Below, one piece after another: positions 46,045 through 56,649 of a DNA stretch of 64,000 bases. Location: assembly GCF_016859285.1 (NCBI RefSeq), contig NC_053417.1, forward strand, positions 25,299,206 through 25,363,205, written 5' to 3'. Source of the DNA: Xiphias gladius (taxonomy: Eukaryota; Chordata; Actinopteri; Istiophoriformes; Xiphiidae). The notes under the pieces are model-generated. The model was not told the DNA's origin. It ran no database searches and saw nothing but the letters and a program-made list of their open reading frames with translations. Every line of letters begins with the position of its first letter. Position 1 is the first letter of the stretch. The translations under genes were made by a program, and so were the position numbers.

Positions 46045-46340
46045 CCTCTAGGGCTGCAACTGACTTGTTTATTTATTTATTTTTCACTAACCCATTCATC
46101 TTTAGTCAGAAAAGTGTGAAAAATGCTCATCGTGTATTTAAATAGTTGGTTTTGTCCAAAACCCCAAAGGTAACGCGTTTATAATCGTAGACGACCGAGA
46201 AAAAAAGTAAAGAAGTAAATATTCACATTTGAGAAGCTGGAACCAGGGAATCTTTGCTTTGAAACGATCACGATTTGCTGCAAATTAATATTCGGATCAA
46301 TATTAATATTCAGTCAACCAACTGCTTCAGATCCAGACTT
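46045..46340 (+). repeat. TAATCGATTA short DNA-transposon-like repeat
   Basis: Left end CTAGGGCTGCAACTGACTTG, then GTCAGAAAAGTGTGAAAAATG, TTGTCCAAAACCCCAAAGG, ATTCACATTTGAGAAGCTGG and a degraded right end near TCAGTCAACCAACTGC. Confidence 0.75.
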
Positions 46341-46934
46341 TTCGCAGAAGCGAAACCCAGTGGTTTTCAGCTCCTCTCGCAGGCATTACATGTGTGACGC
46401 ATGTGGCGCTGGCAGCTCACGGGTTCGTACAGTAAGTCAAGTGAGCATCGAATTAAAGTTTAGCGGCCTTAATTGGTTAATTGGTTGAATCTGGAACCCC
46501 TCAGTGTTCCAGGCCACCCGAGTCTTAAGCCTGTCTTAAACACACTGGTCTAATCCGGGACCAGATGTCTTGTCTGGTCTCTGTCCACAACTGAAGAACA
46601 CAAACACAGACTAGAGATCTCAGCTCTTTACTCATTGATTCACTGCTGTGGTGTTAAGAGTGTCAGTCATCATAAATGGGGACGTCTGCAAGGGGGACAC
46701 GCCACGCTCTGGGTTAAATCAAAGCTCTCACGAGTGTGTTTTCCTTTGTTTAGTTCACAGCCCAACACTTTGCTTTGGTCATTTGATGCACTCATATATC
46801 TGAATATCAAAGGCATCATCTGTCGTTCACACACAAATTTGACTGCGGGTATTTGGCGGATTAGCGACGATGTGAAATTGTGGCCTGTAATCTAACAAGG
46901 GTTCCAGTCAATTTAGAATCTATCTTATCGGTTA

Positions 46935-47215
46935 ATGTGCAGATTAAGTTCTTAACAGCTGATTAATTATTTAGTCTATGTAATGTCTGAAAATACTGAA
47001 GGAGGTCCATCACAGTCTCCCAGAGTAAAGGGGACATCTTCAAATGTCTTCTTTTGCCCGACCACCAGTCCAAAACACAAAGATATTCAGTTTACAAAAA
47101 AAAAGCAGCAAATCCTCCCATTTAAGGAGCTGGAAGCAGTGAATTTTTATTATTCTTTTTGCTTAAAAATGATTTAAATGATTTAATCAACCAATCGGAA
47201 CAGTTGCCAATTTAA
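46935..47215 (+). repeat. TAATCGATTA short DNA-transposon-like repeat
   Basis: TGATTAATTATTTAGTC, AATGTCTGAAAATACTG, TCCCAGAGTAAAGGGG, CTTCAAATGTCTTC, CCACCAGTCCAAAACAC, then TTTAATCAACCAATCGG. Confidence 0.75.
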
Positions 47216-47229
47216 CCTTTGCCGATCTA

Positions 47230-48095
47230 CCATCAGTTTACTGTTTGCAGCTGTAAGTCTCGCCCCAAGGTCCATGTGCTAGCTGCTGGAAGCTGATCGA
47301 ATTGTAGAGGCTCAGATTTCCAGTGTTTCTAAGGACTTGAACGATTTCTTGTCATTGACGGCTTTAAAGCTGTGGGCTAGAGTTCATCCTTGACCTCGGA
47401 CACAGCAGTTGACAGAGCAGTCTCATCACCAGGTCCATTTAGTAGCTGTTCCGGAGCTTTAGATCGAACCGCGGGATTTTTCAGCACGTAAAGGATTTCT
47501 CACCCGTGTTGGCTTTAAAGCTGAGGCTCAAAGTTTATTCAGGTCTTACAAAGAGCAACTGAGGAAAAAAAAAGTCTCGCCGCAAGGCCCATTTATTAGT
47601 TGTTCTGGAGTTTTTGATCGTGTCGCACGATCTTCATCCGTACGTGGTGTTTGCCCAGTTGGCATGGAATTGTGGATGCTTAAATTAAAATCTTTTTTTT
47701 TTTTGTGAATTTTCTAAGGACTTCTTGTGCACATTGGCACAAAAGCCTGGAGTTAAGAATTCGTCCTTGATTAAGGAAACAGCAGCTGACAAAAAGTCTC
47801 GCCACAGTGTCCATTTAGTAACTTGCTCTGGAGCCTTTGTTCATGTCACACAATCTCCGTCAGCAGATGGAGTTTTGGTAGAATTGTTGATGTGTAAAAG
47901 GCCTTCATGTTTGTGCCCCGGTGCTTTTGGTCATACCAGTACGATCCCCATCGGCAGAAAGTGCTCGGGAAATCAAAATTTGAACACCTACAACTCCATG
48001 ACAACTGGGCGAACCCCATATGCTGATGAAGGTCATGTGATTTATAGTCGAAAGCTCCAGAACGGCGAGTAAATGGACTTTGAGTCGAGAGGGTT
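47230..48095. repeat. Tandem plus inverted repeat cluster ('GTCTCGCC...CCATTTAGTAG' unit)
   Basis: Four direct, unequal copies of a unit starting GTCTCGCC(N)CAAGGTCCATTTAGTAG lie at about 47254, 47423, 47573 and 47797. An inverted copy of the same unit spans about 47965-48075: CATGACAACTGGGCGAACCCC and CTCCAGAACGGCGAGTAAATGG complement GTTTGCCCAGTTGGCATGG and CCATTTA...TTCTGGAG. The cluster is therefore a degenerate tandem array closed by an inverted end. No coding frame is conserved. Confidence 0.7.
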
Positions 48096-48224
48096 TTCTC
48101 TAGCAGAATGTTGGGGGTTTTAATGTGAAAGAGCTGCGGAGCTCTGAGGGAATATTCGGAGTGTTTAGTCTTTCTGCTGCAACGCACTGACTAGACTGGT
48201 ATAATCTGGGTGCATGTGCCATGC

Positions 48225-48256
48225 TGTGTGTGTGTGTGTGTGCGTGTGTGTGTGTG
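48225..48256. repeat. (TG)n microsatellite
   Basis: About 32 bp, with one C interruption. Confidence 0.9.
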
Positions 48257-48259
48257 CTA

Positions 48260-50740
48260 GGGATTTTGGTCTGGCTCGTGGCTTGTTACAGTTCAAACTT
48301 CCTTCTTCAGACTGTCTTTCCATTGTTCCATTTTTTTTTCCCGGCAGTAATTTCCTTTCTCTTTTCCCCTCTTTGCATTTCTGCCTTTTCCTGATGGCGC
48401 GCCGGGGTCATAGTTTGCTCTTACTTTTGTTTTTCTCTTTTGTCTCCAACCGCTCAGGAATATTTATCCCAGCTTCATGTGCAGCGTTGTAACTCATCCT
48501 AATATTTTTGCACGACAACGTTTATTTGTTTTACGAAGGCCTGCTCTGCATTTGATGTTGCTAACATGCCAGGCTCAGTAATAACTTTTTCATGGCTCTG
48601 GTGGTAGTTTCGATTGTACTTGTACTTTAGGTCTTAAAAACTGCTTTTGAGACGGCAAATTTGCCTTTTCTTGCACCACAATAAATACTGGCCAGCCGTG
48701 TAATGCAGCCTGCTTTTTCTCTGATTGAATGTGATATGTGTTACAGACTTTAATGGAAAACAAATCAAGCACTCAGGCAGTGAGTCTTTGATCCCCTCCC
48801 TCGTGTCTGACAGACAGAATTAATTTCCTTTCTTGTATATCATCATTTCTGTACTGTTCTTCCTGTATGTGTATTTCACTAGAGCAGGGAGTTCATAAAG
48901 GTCACATGGAACAAAAAGTCTTTCATTTCATTTACAACCATAAGATCACCATTTTTCTGCATTGGGAACAAAAACCAAAAACAAACTTAAGATTCTTGAC
49001 CCCTTGCTATTTGAACATTCGACGGGCTGTCAACCTCTTGGAAGCAGTAGTTGTGGAACACTAACAAGAAAATTACAATCTCAAACATTTCACGGTACCT
49101 TTTTGAAATTTTCCTTTCAGGCCCAAATTCTGTCGGTTCCTTTTTTTTTTAAAAATTCACTAGCACTAGCAGATCTAAATCTGAACAGTGATACGCTGAA
49201 CGATGGGTCTGGTTGTGCTCGGCAAAATTTGGTGCAATGGTATAGTTGGATGAGAAACTCAGCATCTCAGTTTATTGACTGAAAAACAGCTGGCTGCTGC
49301 GGCCGAAAACAATGCCATGAGAGTGGTGAGAATGAACCACAAAACTCAAGTTATGGGCCCAGAAAACCAAAACAGTAAGCTTTAAAAAAAAAAGAAAAAG
49401 AAAACCCCATAAAAGGCTCTATAGAGCTGAAGGGAAGCTGCAGACTGCAGACTCAGGTGATTATTCTCTGTGGTTTATTTATACGACCTCTCTAGTCATG
49501 TGATCTAATCCGATGCAAGGTAGTGATTATAGACGCTTTAAGGGACGGATACGAGAGTGGTATCGATCCCGTCCGACCCTCGGCACAGGTGAATATCGCC
49601 TTACACGACGGGTGTCGTGGCTCTCTGCGCTTCACTACGCCGCCGGTTTTGCTGTTTACAGTCACGGATGAGGTCACTGTCCGGAAGGTGCTCAGAGCTG
49701 GAGGCCAATTTTTCTTTCTCCCCTCCTCTTTCACGCATCTTCTCCCTTCGTCCCCTTCTCTTACAAAGGACTCCCAGAACACTAGGAAGCGGCTGATGGT
49801 GAACAGAGGCGGATACTGTTCCACTAATCTTAACTCGGCTTTTCTTTAACCTCGTTCTCAGCGCTCTGTGTAGCTCTTATTGTCACTTTGGTGGGACATT
49901 GCTTCGCAGCATGCTTGTAGAGTTCATATTTCAGATAGTGTGCTGCTTTTTGACCTGAGGGGGTATTCTCTGTCCTTGTCCCACTCTGCTGTTTTGAATC
50001 ACCAGAGAGAGAGAGAGAAAACTGCTGGGCCCTGCTCTGCCTCTTCATTTACTTTGCATATAGAATTACTTTTACCTAGGACGAGCTCGTATATTCGTTC
50101 ATCGGTCAGTTTTGATCTTTACTTTGGGACTAAAGCTTGGTTTTTAAATTCCTGGATCACGTCAATCAGCTAATTTCAGACACATTTAGGGAGCTAATAT
50201 GATCAATATGATCCTATTGTATGGACCAACAGCGAGCTGCTTCTCTTCAAACTGTGCAGCAGCTAATTAAAGGGGCTATGTTAAGGTCATGTACAAACGC
50301 ACACATAGACGTTCTTTAACTCCAGAAACGTAACAGCCAGTGCTTATCTCCGAACGTGTCCTTCCACACTTATAACCTCCACCCTGGATAAATGACTGTT
50401 TATGCATATTGCAGCCTTCCACACGACAATAACTGTACTTTTATAGAATAAGTGTTTTTGATTCCTGTTGACTCTGTTATTGGCTTCTCGGCGGCAGCCC
50501 CCACTGCAATTTTAACCAGATTGTTTCAATTATGGGATTATTCATATCAACAAGCTGAAGGGTGGTTGTGTGTCCCTCTGAACTGCTGGTTTAAGGATGG
50601 ACTGTAAAATTACATGATGTCTCATAGTAATAAACTCGGCGTGGATGGTCCCGCACACCCTCCTGGTGCAGCAAGGGTCTGATGGTTGATATATCAGGGC
50701 TTGGGCTGTCATTAATGGAAGATATCGGAATAGCTCTGTT
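48260..50740. other. No gene seen
   Basis: Presumed first intron of the gene starting at 44.7-45.5 kb. I found no conserved exon. Frames of 106-110 codons around 48962-49282 and 49492-49849 lack recognisable domains, and those at 49.5-49.8 kb are open on both strands in a CpG-containing patch. A poly-T/poly-A pair lies near 49141-49152. Confidence 0.45.
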
Positions 50741-50749
50741 GATAAAATG

Positions 50750-51080
50750 GTAGAAGCCGCTTCATTTTCTGAAGTTGCATCTTACACACATTTGGCTGTA
50801 CAAGGTAGGTTGGTCCAGACTGAAATATCTCATGTATTTGATGGATTGCCACGAAAATCTCGGAGACAGACATTCGGGATGATCCACCACCATGAGGCTG
50901 ACCCCTCAGGATTACTTGTAATAACTTTGGGGGTCCCTTAACTTTTATCTAGCCCCATCAGGTCAATATTTTAATTAGCCCAATACTGCAAATACCTGCA
51001 AATGCAAAACTGACATCCCCGTCAGCCTCCAAATCACTTTGCATTTGCAAAGTAACCCTCTATAGGCATCAAACAGGTAT
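50750..51080 (+). repeat. Partial copy of the 'GCCATGAAATTTGG' repeat
   Basis: ATTTGATGGATTGCCACGAAAATC, CAGACATTCGGGATGATCC, CACCATGAGGCTGACC, TAGCCCCATCAGGTCAATATT and GACATCCCCGTCAGCC follow the module order of 6850-7630. Confidence 0.65.
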
Positions 51081-51089
51081 TAAACATTA

Positions 51090-51712
51090 TAGTTGGGCTG
51101 TACCTAGTGAATATTTTCATTATTGATTAAGCTGCCGATTACTTTTTCGATTAAGCGATTAATAGTTTGGTCGATAAAATGTTGGAAAATAGTGAAAAAT
51201 CACAATTTTTTACAGTCATAATCAGGGATGTTCCCAACGATTAATTTCCCTGTCGGTTAAACGGAAATTTAAATTTAGACAACTCGACTCGTTGGGGCGA
51301 AGCAACAACACAAAACATTACATTTGGGGGGGGTCCAAGCCTGTGGCCAGCGGCTGCGTAACATCTTAGATGCAACCGCTAACTGGTGTTGTACATTAGT
51401 ATGTATTAATAATCAGTTTAACCGACCAGCATTGCTGGTGCCGACCCGCCAGGGTAGCAACGTTTAATCGACTCATGAGGCACATCCCTAGTCAAAATTT
51501 CCCAAAGCTCCCCGTGACTTCAAACTTCTTGTTTTGTTTAACAAATTGTGCGGAGCTCAAAGATATTCAATTTACAGAGATATGAAAGAGAAAAGCAGCA
51601 TCTCCTCACATTTGAGACACTGGGAGTAGCTACTAAATGACTAAAGCGATTAATCAATTATCAAAATATTTGCCGATTAATTTTCAATTGCTTGACTAAT
51701 AGATAAATCATT
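51090..51712 (+). repeat. TAATCGATTA-family repeat split by a nested hAT MITE
   Basis: The left half, GGGCTGTACCTAGTGAATATTTTC ... AGTGAAAAATCACAATTTTT, ends at about 51214. The right half, CAAAATTTCCCAAAGCTCC ... TTTGAGACACTGGGAG ... GATTAATCAATTATCAAAATATTTGCC, resumes at about 51491. The interruption is the element described separately. Confidence 0.8.
51223..51490 (+). mobile_element. Nested hAT-type MITE, 268 bp
   Basis: Terminal inverted repeats are CAGGGATGT (left) and ACATCCCTA (right; reverse complement TAGGGATGT). It is flanked by 8-bp duplications GTCATAAT (51215-51222) and GTCAAAAT (51491-51498), 7 of 8 matching, which is the hAT signature. It has no coding capacity, so its transposase must have come from elsewhere. 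Confidence 0.8.
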
Positions 51713-51714
51713 TC

Positions 51715-51870
51715 AGTTTCTACATTATACCTGCAAAACATCAGCATGTTAGTATGTCCACTGTCAAAACGCTGGCTTGCTGAAATTAGCATTGAGCTCA
51801 AAGCACTGCTGTGCCCAAGTACAGCTTCTCTGAGCCGCTTGCATCGCTGCAGACTCTTAGTCTTGTCAGC
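51715..51870 (+). repeat. Partial copy of the GTTAGCAT/GCTAGCAT repeat
   Basis: TCTACATTATACCTGCAAAACATCAGCATGTTAGTATG, AGCTCAAAGCACTGCTGTGCC and AGACTCTTAGTCTTG appear in family order. Confidence 0.7.
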
Positions 51871-52479
51871 AGCAAGATGGTAATTAAGCAGATGAATGAG
51901 AAATCGGGCACAGGCTGTACTTATTATCCTCTTCATCCGAGATACAGACACAGACAGTCTGACTGGAAGCTTTTACAGTAGATTTTTTTTTTTTTTCCAT
52001 TTGGAGGATTCGCACAGAGTAGTTATGAAACGAGTCTTAGTTTGGCGGTGAAGGGTTAACCTCGGCCTGTTTGATGGGCCACCTTGCTAAATATAACCCC
52101 AAACCTCCTCCACATGGGCACGCACAAGCCTTCAACTGCACTCCCTCTGTCAACACCCTGGCTCTCACACTTTTTTCCCCAAAGCGCACACACTCCAGCA
52201 GGCTAATTTACAGTCTTGTCGTACTGCAGCCACTCACACACTCATTTCTCAACACACCATTAATACTTCAGTGAGTGTAGTTCTTTTGAGGAGCCAGCTC
52301 AGTCAGGCTCGGCGCACCAGGAGGTTTTGCCTGCAGTTTCTGTCTCACTCTAAAACTATCTAGAGGGTGTTGAGTCAACATTACTTATAACTGTGATACT
52401 CACAGTGTGGGAAATACATTTGTCCTAAGTTTTTTTTAATTTCAAATATTTTAGGCGTGTTTACTGTGCTATATTAGAG

Positions 52480-52560
52480 GAATAGTTGGACATTTTAGGA
52501 AAAATGCATATTCTTGCCAAGAGTTTGATGAGAAGATTAATACTGCTCTTATGTCTGACC
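52480..52560 (+). repeat. Left-end fragment of the 'TTAGCTTAGCATAAAGACTGG' family
   Basis: GGAATAGTTGGACATTTTAGG, TTCTTGCCAAGAGTTTGATG and GAAGATTAATACTGCTCTTATG; it is truncated where the Tc1 element begins. Confidence 0.7.
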
Positions 52561-52566
52561 CTTAAA

Positions 52567-53760
52567 TACACTGCTTTCAGGAAGTATTCAGACCCCATTA
52601 ATTTCTTCACAGTTTGTCATGTTGCTGCCTTATGCTAAAATCACTTCAATTATTTTTTTCCCTCATCAAGCTCAAAAATAAAATTGAATGAAATTTAGTT
52701 CAGGTGCCTCCCATTTCTCATGATCATCTTTGAGATTGTTATACACCTTTTGATTAGAGTCCACCTGTAGTAGATTCAAATGACTGGACATGATTTGGAA
52801 AGGCACACACCTGTTTATATAAGGTCTCACAGCTGGCAATGCATATCAGAGCAAAATCCAAGCCATGGGGTCGAAGGAACTGCCTGCAGAGCTAAGGGAC
52901 AGGATGCTGTCGAGGCACAGATCTGAGGAAGGCTACGAAAAATTCTGCTGCACCGAAGGTTCCCAAGAGCACAGTGGCCTCCAAATTTCTTAAATGGACG
53001 AAGTCTGGAACAACAAGGACTCTTCCTGGAGCTGGCTGCCCGGTCAAACTGAGCAATCGTGGGAGAAGGGCCTTGGTAGGAGAAGTGACCAAGAACCCGA
53101 TGGTCACTCTGGCTGAGCTCCAGAGATCCCGTGTGGAGATGGGAGAAGATTCCAGAAGGACAACCATCACTGCGGCACTCCACCGATCTGGGCCTTATGG
53201 CAGAGTGGCCAGACGGAAGCCTCTCCTCAGTGAGAGACACATGAAAGTCGCTTGGGGTTGGCAAAAAAGCACCTAAAGGTCTCAGAGACTGCGACAAACA
53301 TGATTCTCTGGGCGGATGAAACCATGATCGAACTGTTTGGCTTCAATTCTAAGCATCATGTCTGGAGGAAACCAGGCACAGCTCTTGACCCGCCCAGTAC
53401 CATACCATTGCTGAAGCATGCTGGTGGCAGCATCACGCTTTGGGGGCGTTTTTCAGCGGCATGGAAAGGGAGACGGGTCAGGGACAACTCTGTGGATGTC
53501 TGTGAGTGGCCCAGCCACAGCCCTGACTTGAACCCAAGCGAACATCTCTGGAGAGACCTGAAAATGGCTGTCCACCGTTGGTTCCCGTCCAATCTGATAG
53601 AGCTAGAGGGGATCTGCAGAGAAGAGTGTCAGAAAATCACCAAATCCTGGTGTGCAAAGCTTGTCACGTCATTACCGAGAAGACTCGAGGCTGTAAACGC
53701 TGCTAAAGGCTGCACCATAACAAAATGTGTCAAAGTGTCTGAATAACTTTGTGAATGTTG
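52567..53760 (+). mobile_element. Tc1/mariner (Tc1-like) transposon relic
   Basis: The left end reads TACACTGCTTTCAGGAAG followed by TATTCAGACCCC. The right end has the complementary GTCTGAATAACTTTG motif, with eroded termini. The transposase pieces lie in three frames: an N-terminal start at 52863 (MGSKELPAELRDRMLSRH), a DNA-binding/linker part from 52974 (VASKFLKWTKSGT, GEVTKNPMVTLAELQ) and a catalytic part from about 53280. The catalytic part keeps the first Asp (ILWADET) and the third catalytic motif (EWPSHSPDLNP). The roughly 60 residues between GRFSA and EWPSHSPDLNP that normally hold the second catalytic Asp are missing. It is dead through frameshifts and an internal deletion, and is about 1.2 kb long. 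Confidence 0.88.
52863..53746 (+). pseudogene. Broken Tc1-like transposase
   Basis: Remains of a roughly 340-residue DDE transposase: helix-turn-helix region, linker, then the catalytic domain. At least two frame changes (near 52940 and 53250-53280) and the internal deletion after about 53460 prevent a functional product. Its right part is an uninterrupted frame ending at 53746. Confidence 0.85.
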
Positions 53761-53999
53761 AGAGCTTGAGAAGAGAGAGAGATGCTTTGAATCTCAGCAT
53801 TGATATTGAGAGGATGTTTGCCCTAAACTACTGGATGCCTCATTTGGAAAACGTTAACGCTGTTATCTGATGTGATGATCAAAATGATTGACGTCTAAAG
53901 CAGCTGTGCATGATGCTGCATTGTCAGCCATTTAATTTTTAGGTGGATAAGAGCGTCCAATGCAGGTGTGATTACAAATATTTTGTGACAGTCATTTAA

Positions 54000-54310
54000 A
54001 GGGGTACTCCACCCATTTTACATACAAACTTCAGTTTACCCATTATGATGACCGTAAAAACAGTTGCATAATGTCCTCTGTGACTCTGGAGGAGCTTTCC
54101 AGTGTTAAACTGTGATCAGGGTCACCTCAGCTTTGGCTTGCAACTTCAAGATTTTAGTAGGAAGCTTGTGCTACAAACCGGGGGTGTGGGGTTTGAAAGA
54201 TGAGGGCGTTTAGGGGTCAGTAGGGGTTAGTTAAATCTGTCTCTCACAAGTCCCCCAACTTTAAAAAGAGTGCAATAAAGAATTGCTGGAGTGCTCCTTT
54301 AAGGGGAGAA
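54000..54310 (+). repeat. 'GGGGTACTCCACC' interspersed repeat
   Basis: AAAGGGGTACTCCACCCATTTTACA, AACTTCAGTTTACCC, CTCTGGAGGAGCTTTCC and GTGCAATAAAGAATTGCTGGAGTGCTCC. It begins and ends with complementary short GTACTCC / GGAGTGCTCC motifs and encodes nothing. A partial relative (AAAGGGTACTCCACAGCC) occurs at 59510. Confidence 0.55.
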
Positions 54311-54564
54311 AAAAGTAAAACTTGATAAGCATCAGAGCTCTGTACCTGGAATAGCCTATGTCCTGCTGATGGAAAAAGTAGATTCACCGACATCCTGGTT
54401 GTCATTAGGCTTTGGCTCTCTAGCGGATGACTGGATCTAAACCATGCCAGAAAATGCACCCTGTGTCATCGCTCAGCTGCCAGAGTCATTTGCTATTGAA
54501 GGGCTCATGTCCATTCCTAAATTAATGTAACAAGACTTTTTCATAACCTGAGTATTTCTTGTCT

Positions 54565-54668
54565 GAGATCAGATCAGATAAAGAGTACGGTCTAGACCTG
54601 CTCTGTATAAAAAGTGCCCTGGGATAACCTCTGTTATGATTTGGTGCTATATAAATAAAATTGAATTG
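54565..54668 (+). repeat. Retroelement 3' tail 'GGTGCTATATAAATAAAATTGAATTGA'
   Basis: AAAGAGTACGGTCTAGACC, GATAACCTCTGTTATGATTTGG and CTATATAAATAAAATTG: the familiar 3' end of a high-copy fish element with an ATTGA tail. Only the tail is present. Confidence 0.65.
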
Positions 54669-54669
54669 A

Positions 54670-56420
54670 GTAGATCAAAATGCATTTGAATACAAGTTGT
54701 ACCATAATGGAGAAGGTACTTTCTGGCTTTGCCAGGGCTAAAAAAAGCATGTTTTTTATTAAGGGGTGATCTGATCGATGATGATGAAAGCGAGGCCGTC
54801 TGATACCTCCCCTGCTTCCCTCTTTGTTTCTGCAGTAGGTGGAAATTGGCCCTTGTATTTGCAGCCCAGTTCTCATGCTGCACGACTGCTCTCTTCATTA
54901 AAAGGGAAGCCGCGTGCTCAAAGCTGCTTCAGATTATTACCATATGTCTGCAAAGCCCAGAGCTGAGCAACAAACCGGCTCCCATCCTACCCTCTAATTT
55001 CTTATCCCAAAATTGGACATGTGGGTCGTTGTGTGTGACAACGTCCCTCCCTTCCCCTAGCCGGCACAGTACATTCTCACAGTATTTCTTCTCCCATTTT
55101 AGATGCATAATAGCAGTGCATCAGCCTTTAAGAAACACTGGCTTGCGATATCTAACTGCATGTTGTTTTAACCCTTCAGCTGTTTATCAAAGATATTAGA
55201 CAAGTGGAAAGCATTGTCTCGGTTAAGCATGTTATTGTGGGATTCCTTTTGCTCATTTGGGATTTCTTATCTCCAAGAGGCCAATGTCTGCATTGTACCT
55301 CCACAGAAATAACTGAGCTAATTCGCCACAGAGTTGGTGCATTCATAAAAAGGAATAAATCTTTCGGGCGACATAAAAGGCGCGGGCACTAATTAATGCG
55401 GAAAAATGTCAGCCTTTTACAGTTTGCGCAAAACATAAAGAAAGTTCACTCTGGATGTAGGAGGAGGTTTAAAAGAGATCTTTGTGTCACCCAGTCCAAA
55501 AGCCATTGGCCCAGATTGCCCGTCCCAGCATGCAACTCACCTCTGCATGAATACAACACTTGTCTGATGGAGTGGGCAGAAAGCCCCCCTATCACCAGGA
55601 GATCCTACACAGGGCTTTAACATGAGCAGCTTTCCACACACACAACTTTTGTACAGTTTGAGAAAAGTTGTCACGGATGAAATTGAGTTTCAGGGAAGGC
55701 AACAGCGGAGGATATTTTACTGGCTGCTGAGGAGAAGTTTGCAACACCTTTTAGCAGTTGGACATCTGTAATTTAGTCAGGAATAGCTCAGTTAAATGGA
55801 TTAGAAGAGGGCAGCGTTTGGTGCTTGACAGCTCTTGGTGGGTGGCTTTCAAGTGAATGATTAGTGGAGGACTAGAAATTCTACAGAATCAGCAGGAAGA
55901 GGCATCGAAAGGAAGGTTCAGAGACATGTTGACATTAGTCTTTGCTTTTTGGACAGAAGTGTGGTCAATGATAGCAGTTGTTTCCTACTTAAGTCTTGCC
56001 TGTTAAAAGCTGGATGGCAGCGGTAACGCTTATTCCAGGTTTAGAATCAATAATATGTTCCCCTGGAGATGTGAGGGGATTGTGCTTGAGGGAAATCTGT
56101 TTGAAATCAGACTTGAGCAGAAAGTTCAAAGTGTTTTGTGGTTTAGCTGGATGAGGTAATTGTGCAGGTGGAGATTTTGAATAAACATATTGGCACTTGG
56201 CAGAGTTTAGAGTTGAGCTGGGCTGGCAAGTTGTACATTATAAAGATGGTAGATGAGAGGAGTGTTCTGGTTGTCTGCAGAAGCTCTTGGAGGGTCAGGG
56301 GCTGGTTGGGTGTATCGGTTCAACAAGTGGCGCTGCGGGACGAGTCAGATCCAAACACTGGTTTTAAGGCAATGGTCTGAACAGTGAAGCTACATTCATT
56401 GATATTTAGCATTAGCTGGT
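54670..56420. other. No gene seen
   Basis: No conserved exon or named repeat was recognised. Open frames of 80-117 codons around 54647-55199 overlap on opposite strands and show no domain. Confidence 0.4.
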
Positions 56421-56433
56421 AGAAGAAGTGACA

Positions 56434-56557
56434 ATGTTCCTGTACTGGAAGAAACGCGGCGCGTATGAGCTGGAGGCACTGCCGCCCTGTCTCACTCAAG
56501 TGGGAATGGAGCGCTACTCCTGGTCGTCATCTCTGGACGTCATCCATGATCTGTGTG
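56434..56557 (+). CDS. Candidate coding first exon of an unidentified plus-strand gene
   Basis: The ATG at 56434 (A at -3) opens 41 codons plus one base: MFLYWKKRGAYELEALPPCL..., continuing GMERYSWSSSLDVIHDLC. It ends at a clean donor, CTGTGTG|GTAAGC (56557/56558). The exon is GC-rich against an AT-rich background and uses C/G-ending codons, as nearby real exons do. I do not recognise the peptide. Its end phase (1) equals that of the candidate first exon ending at 45547, so both could splice to a common second exon beyond the window. By synteny with human 1p36 the expected gene is plekhg5, whose alternative N-termini are known, but this is inference. Confidence 0.45.
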
Positions 56558-56608
56558 GTAAGCCGGGGAACGAGGTGAACATCCTGACTAAGTGGTGGAT
56601 TTACATTT

Positions 56609-56648
56609 GTGTGTGTGTGTGTGTGTCTGTATGTGTGTGTGTGTGTGT
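56609..56648. repeat. (TG)n microsatellite
   Basis: About 40 bp with CTG/ATG interruptions, 50 bp downstream of the candidate exon at 56434-56557. Confidence 0.85.
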
Positions 56649-56649
56649 T

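Noticed and set aside
49492..49849. Overlapping 108- and 110-codon frames on both strands
   Set aside because: No domain, no splice support, and open on both strands, which points to chance in a stop-poor CpG-containing patch.
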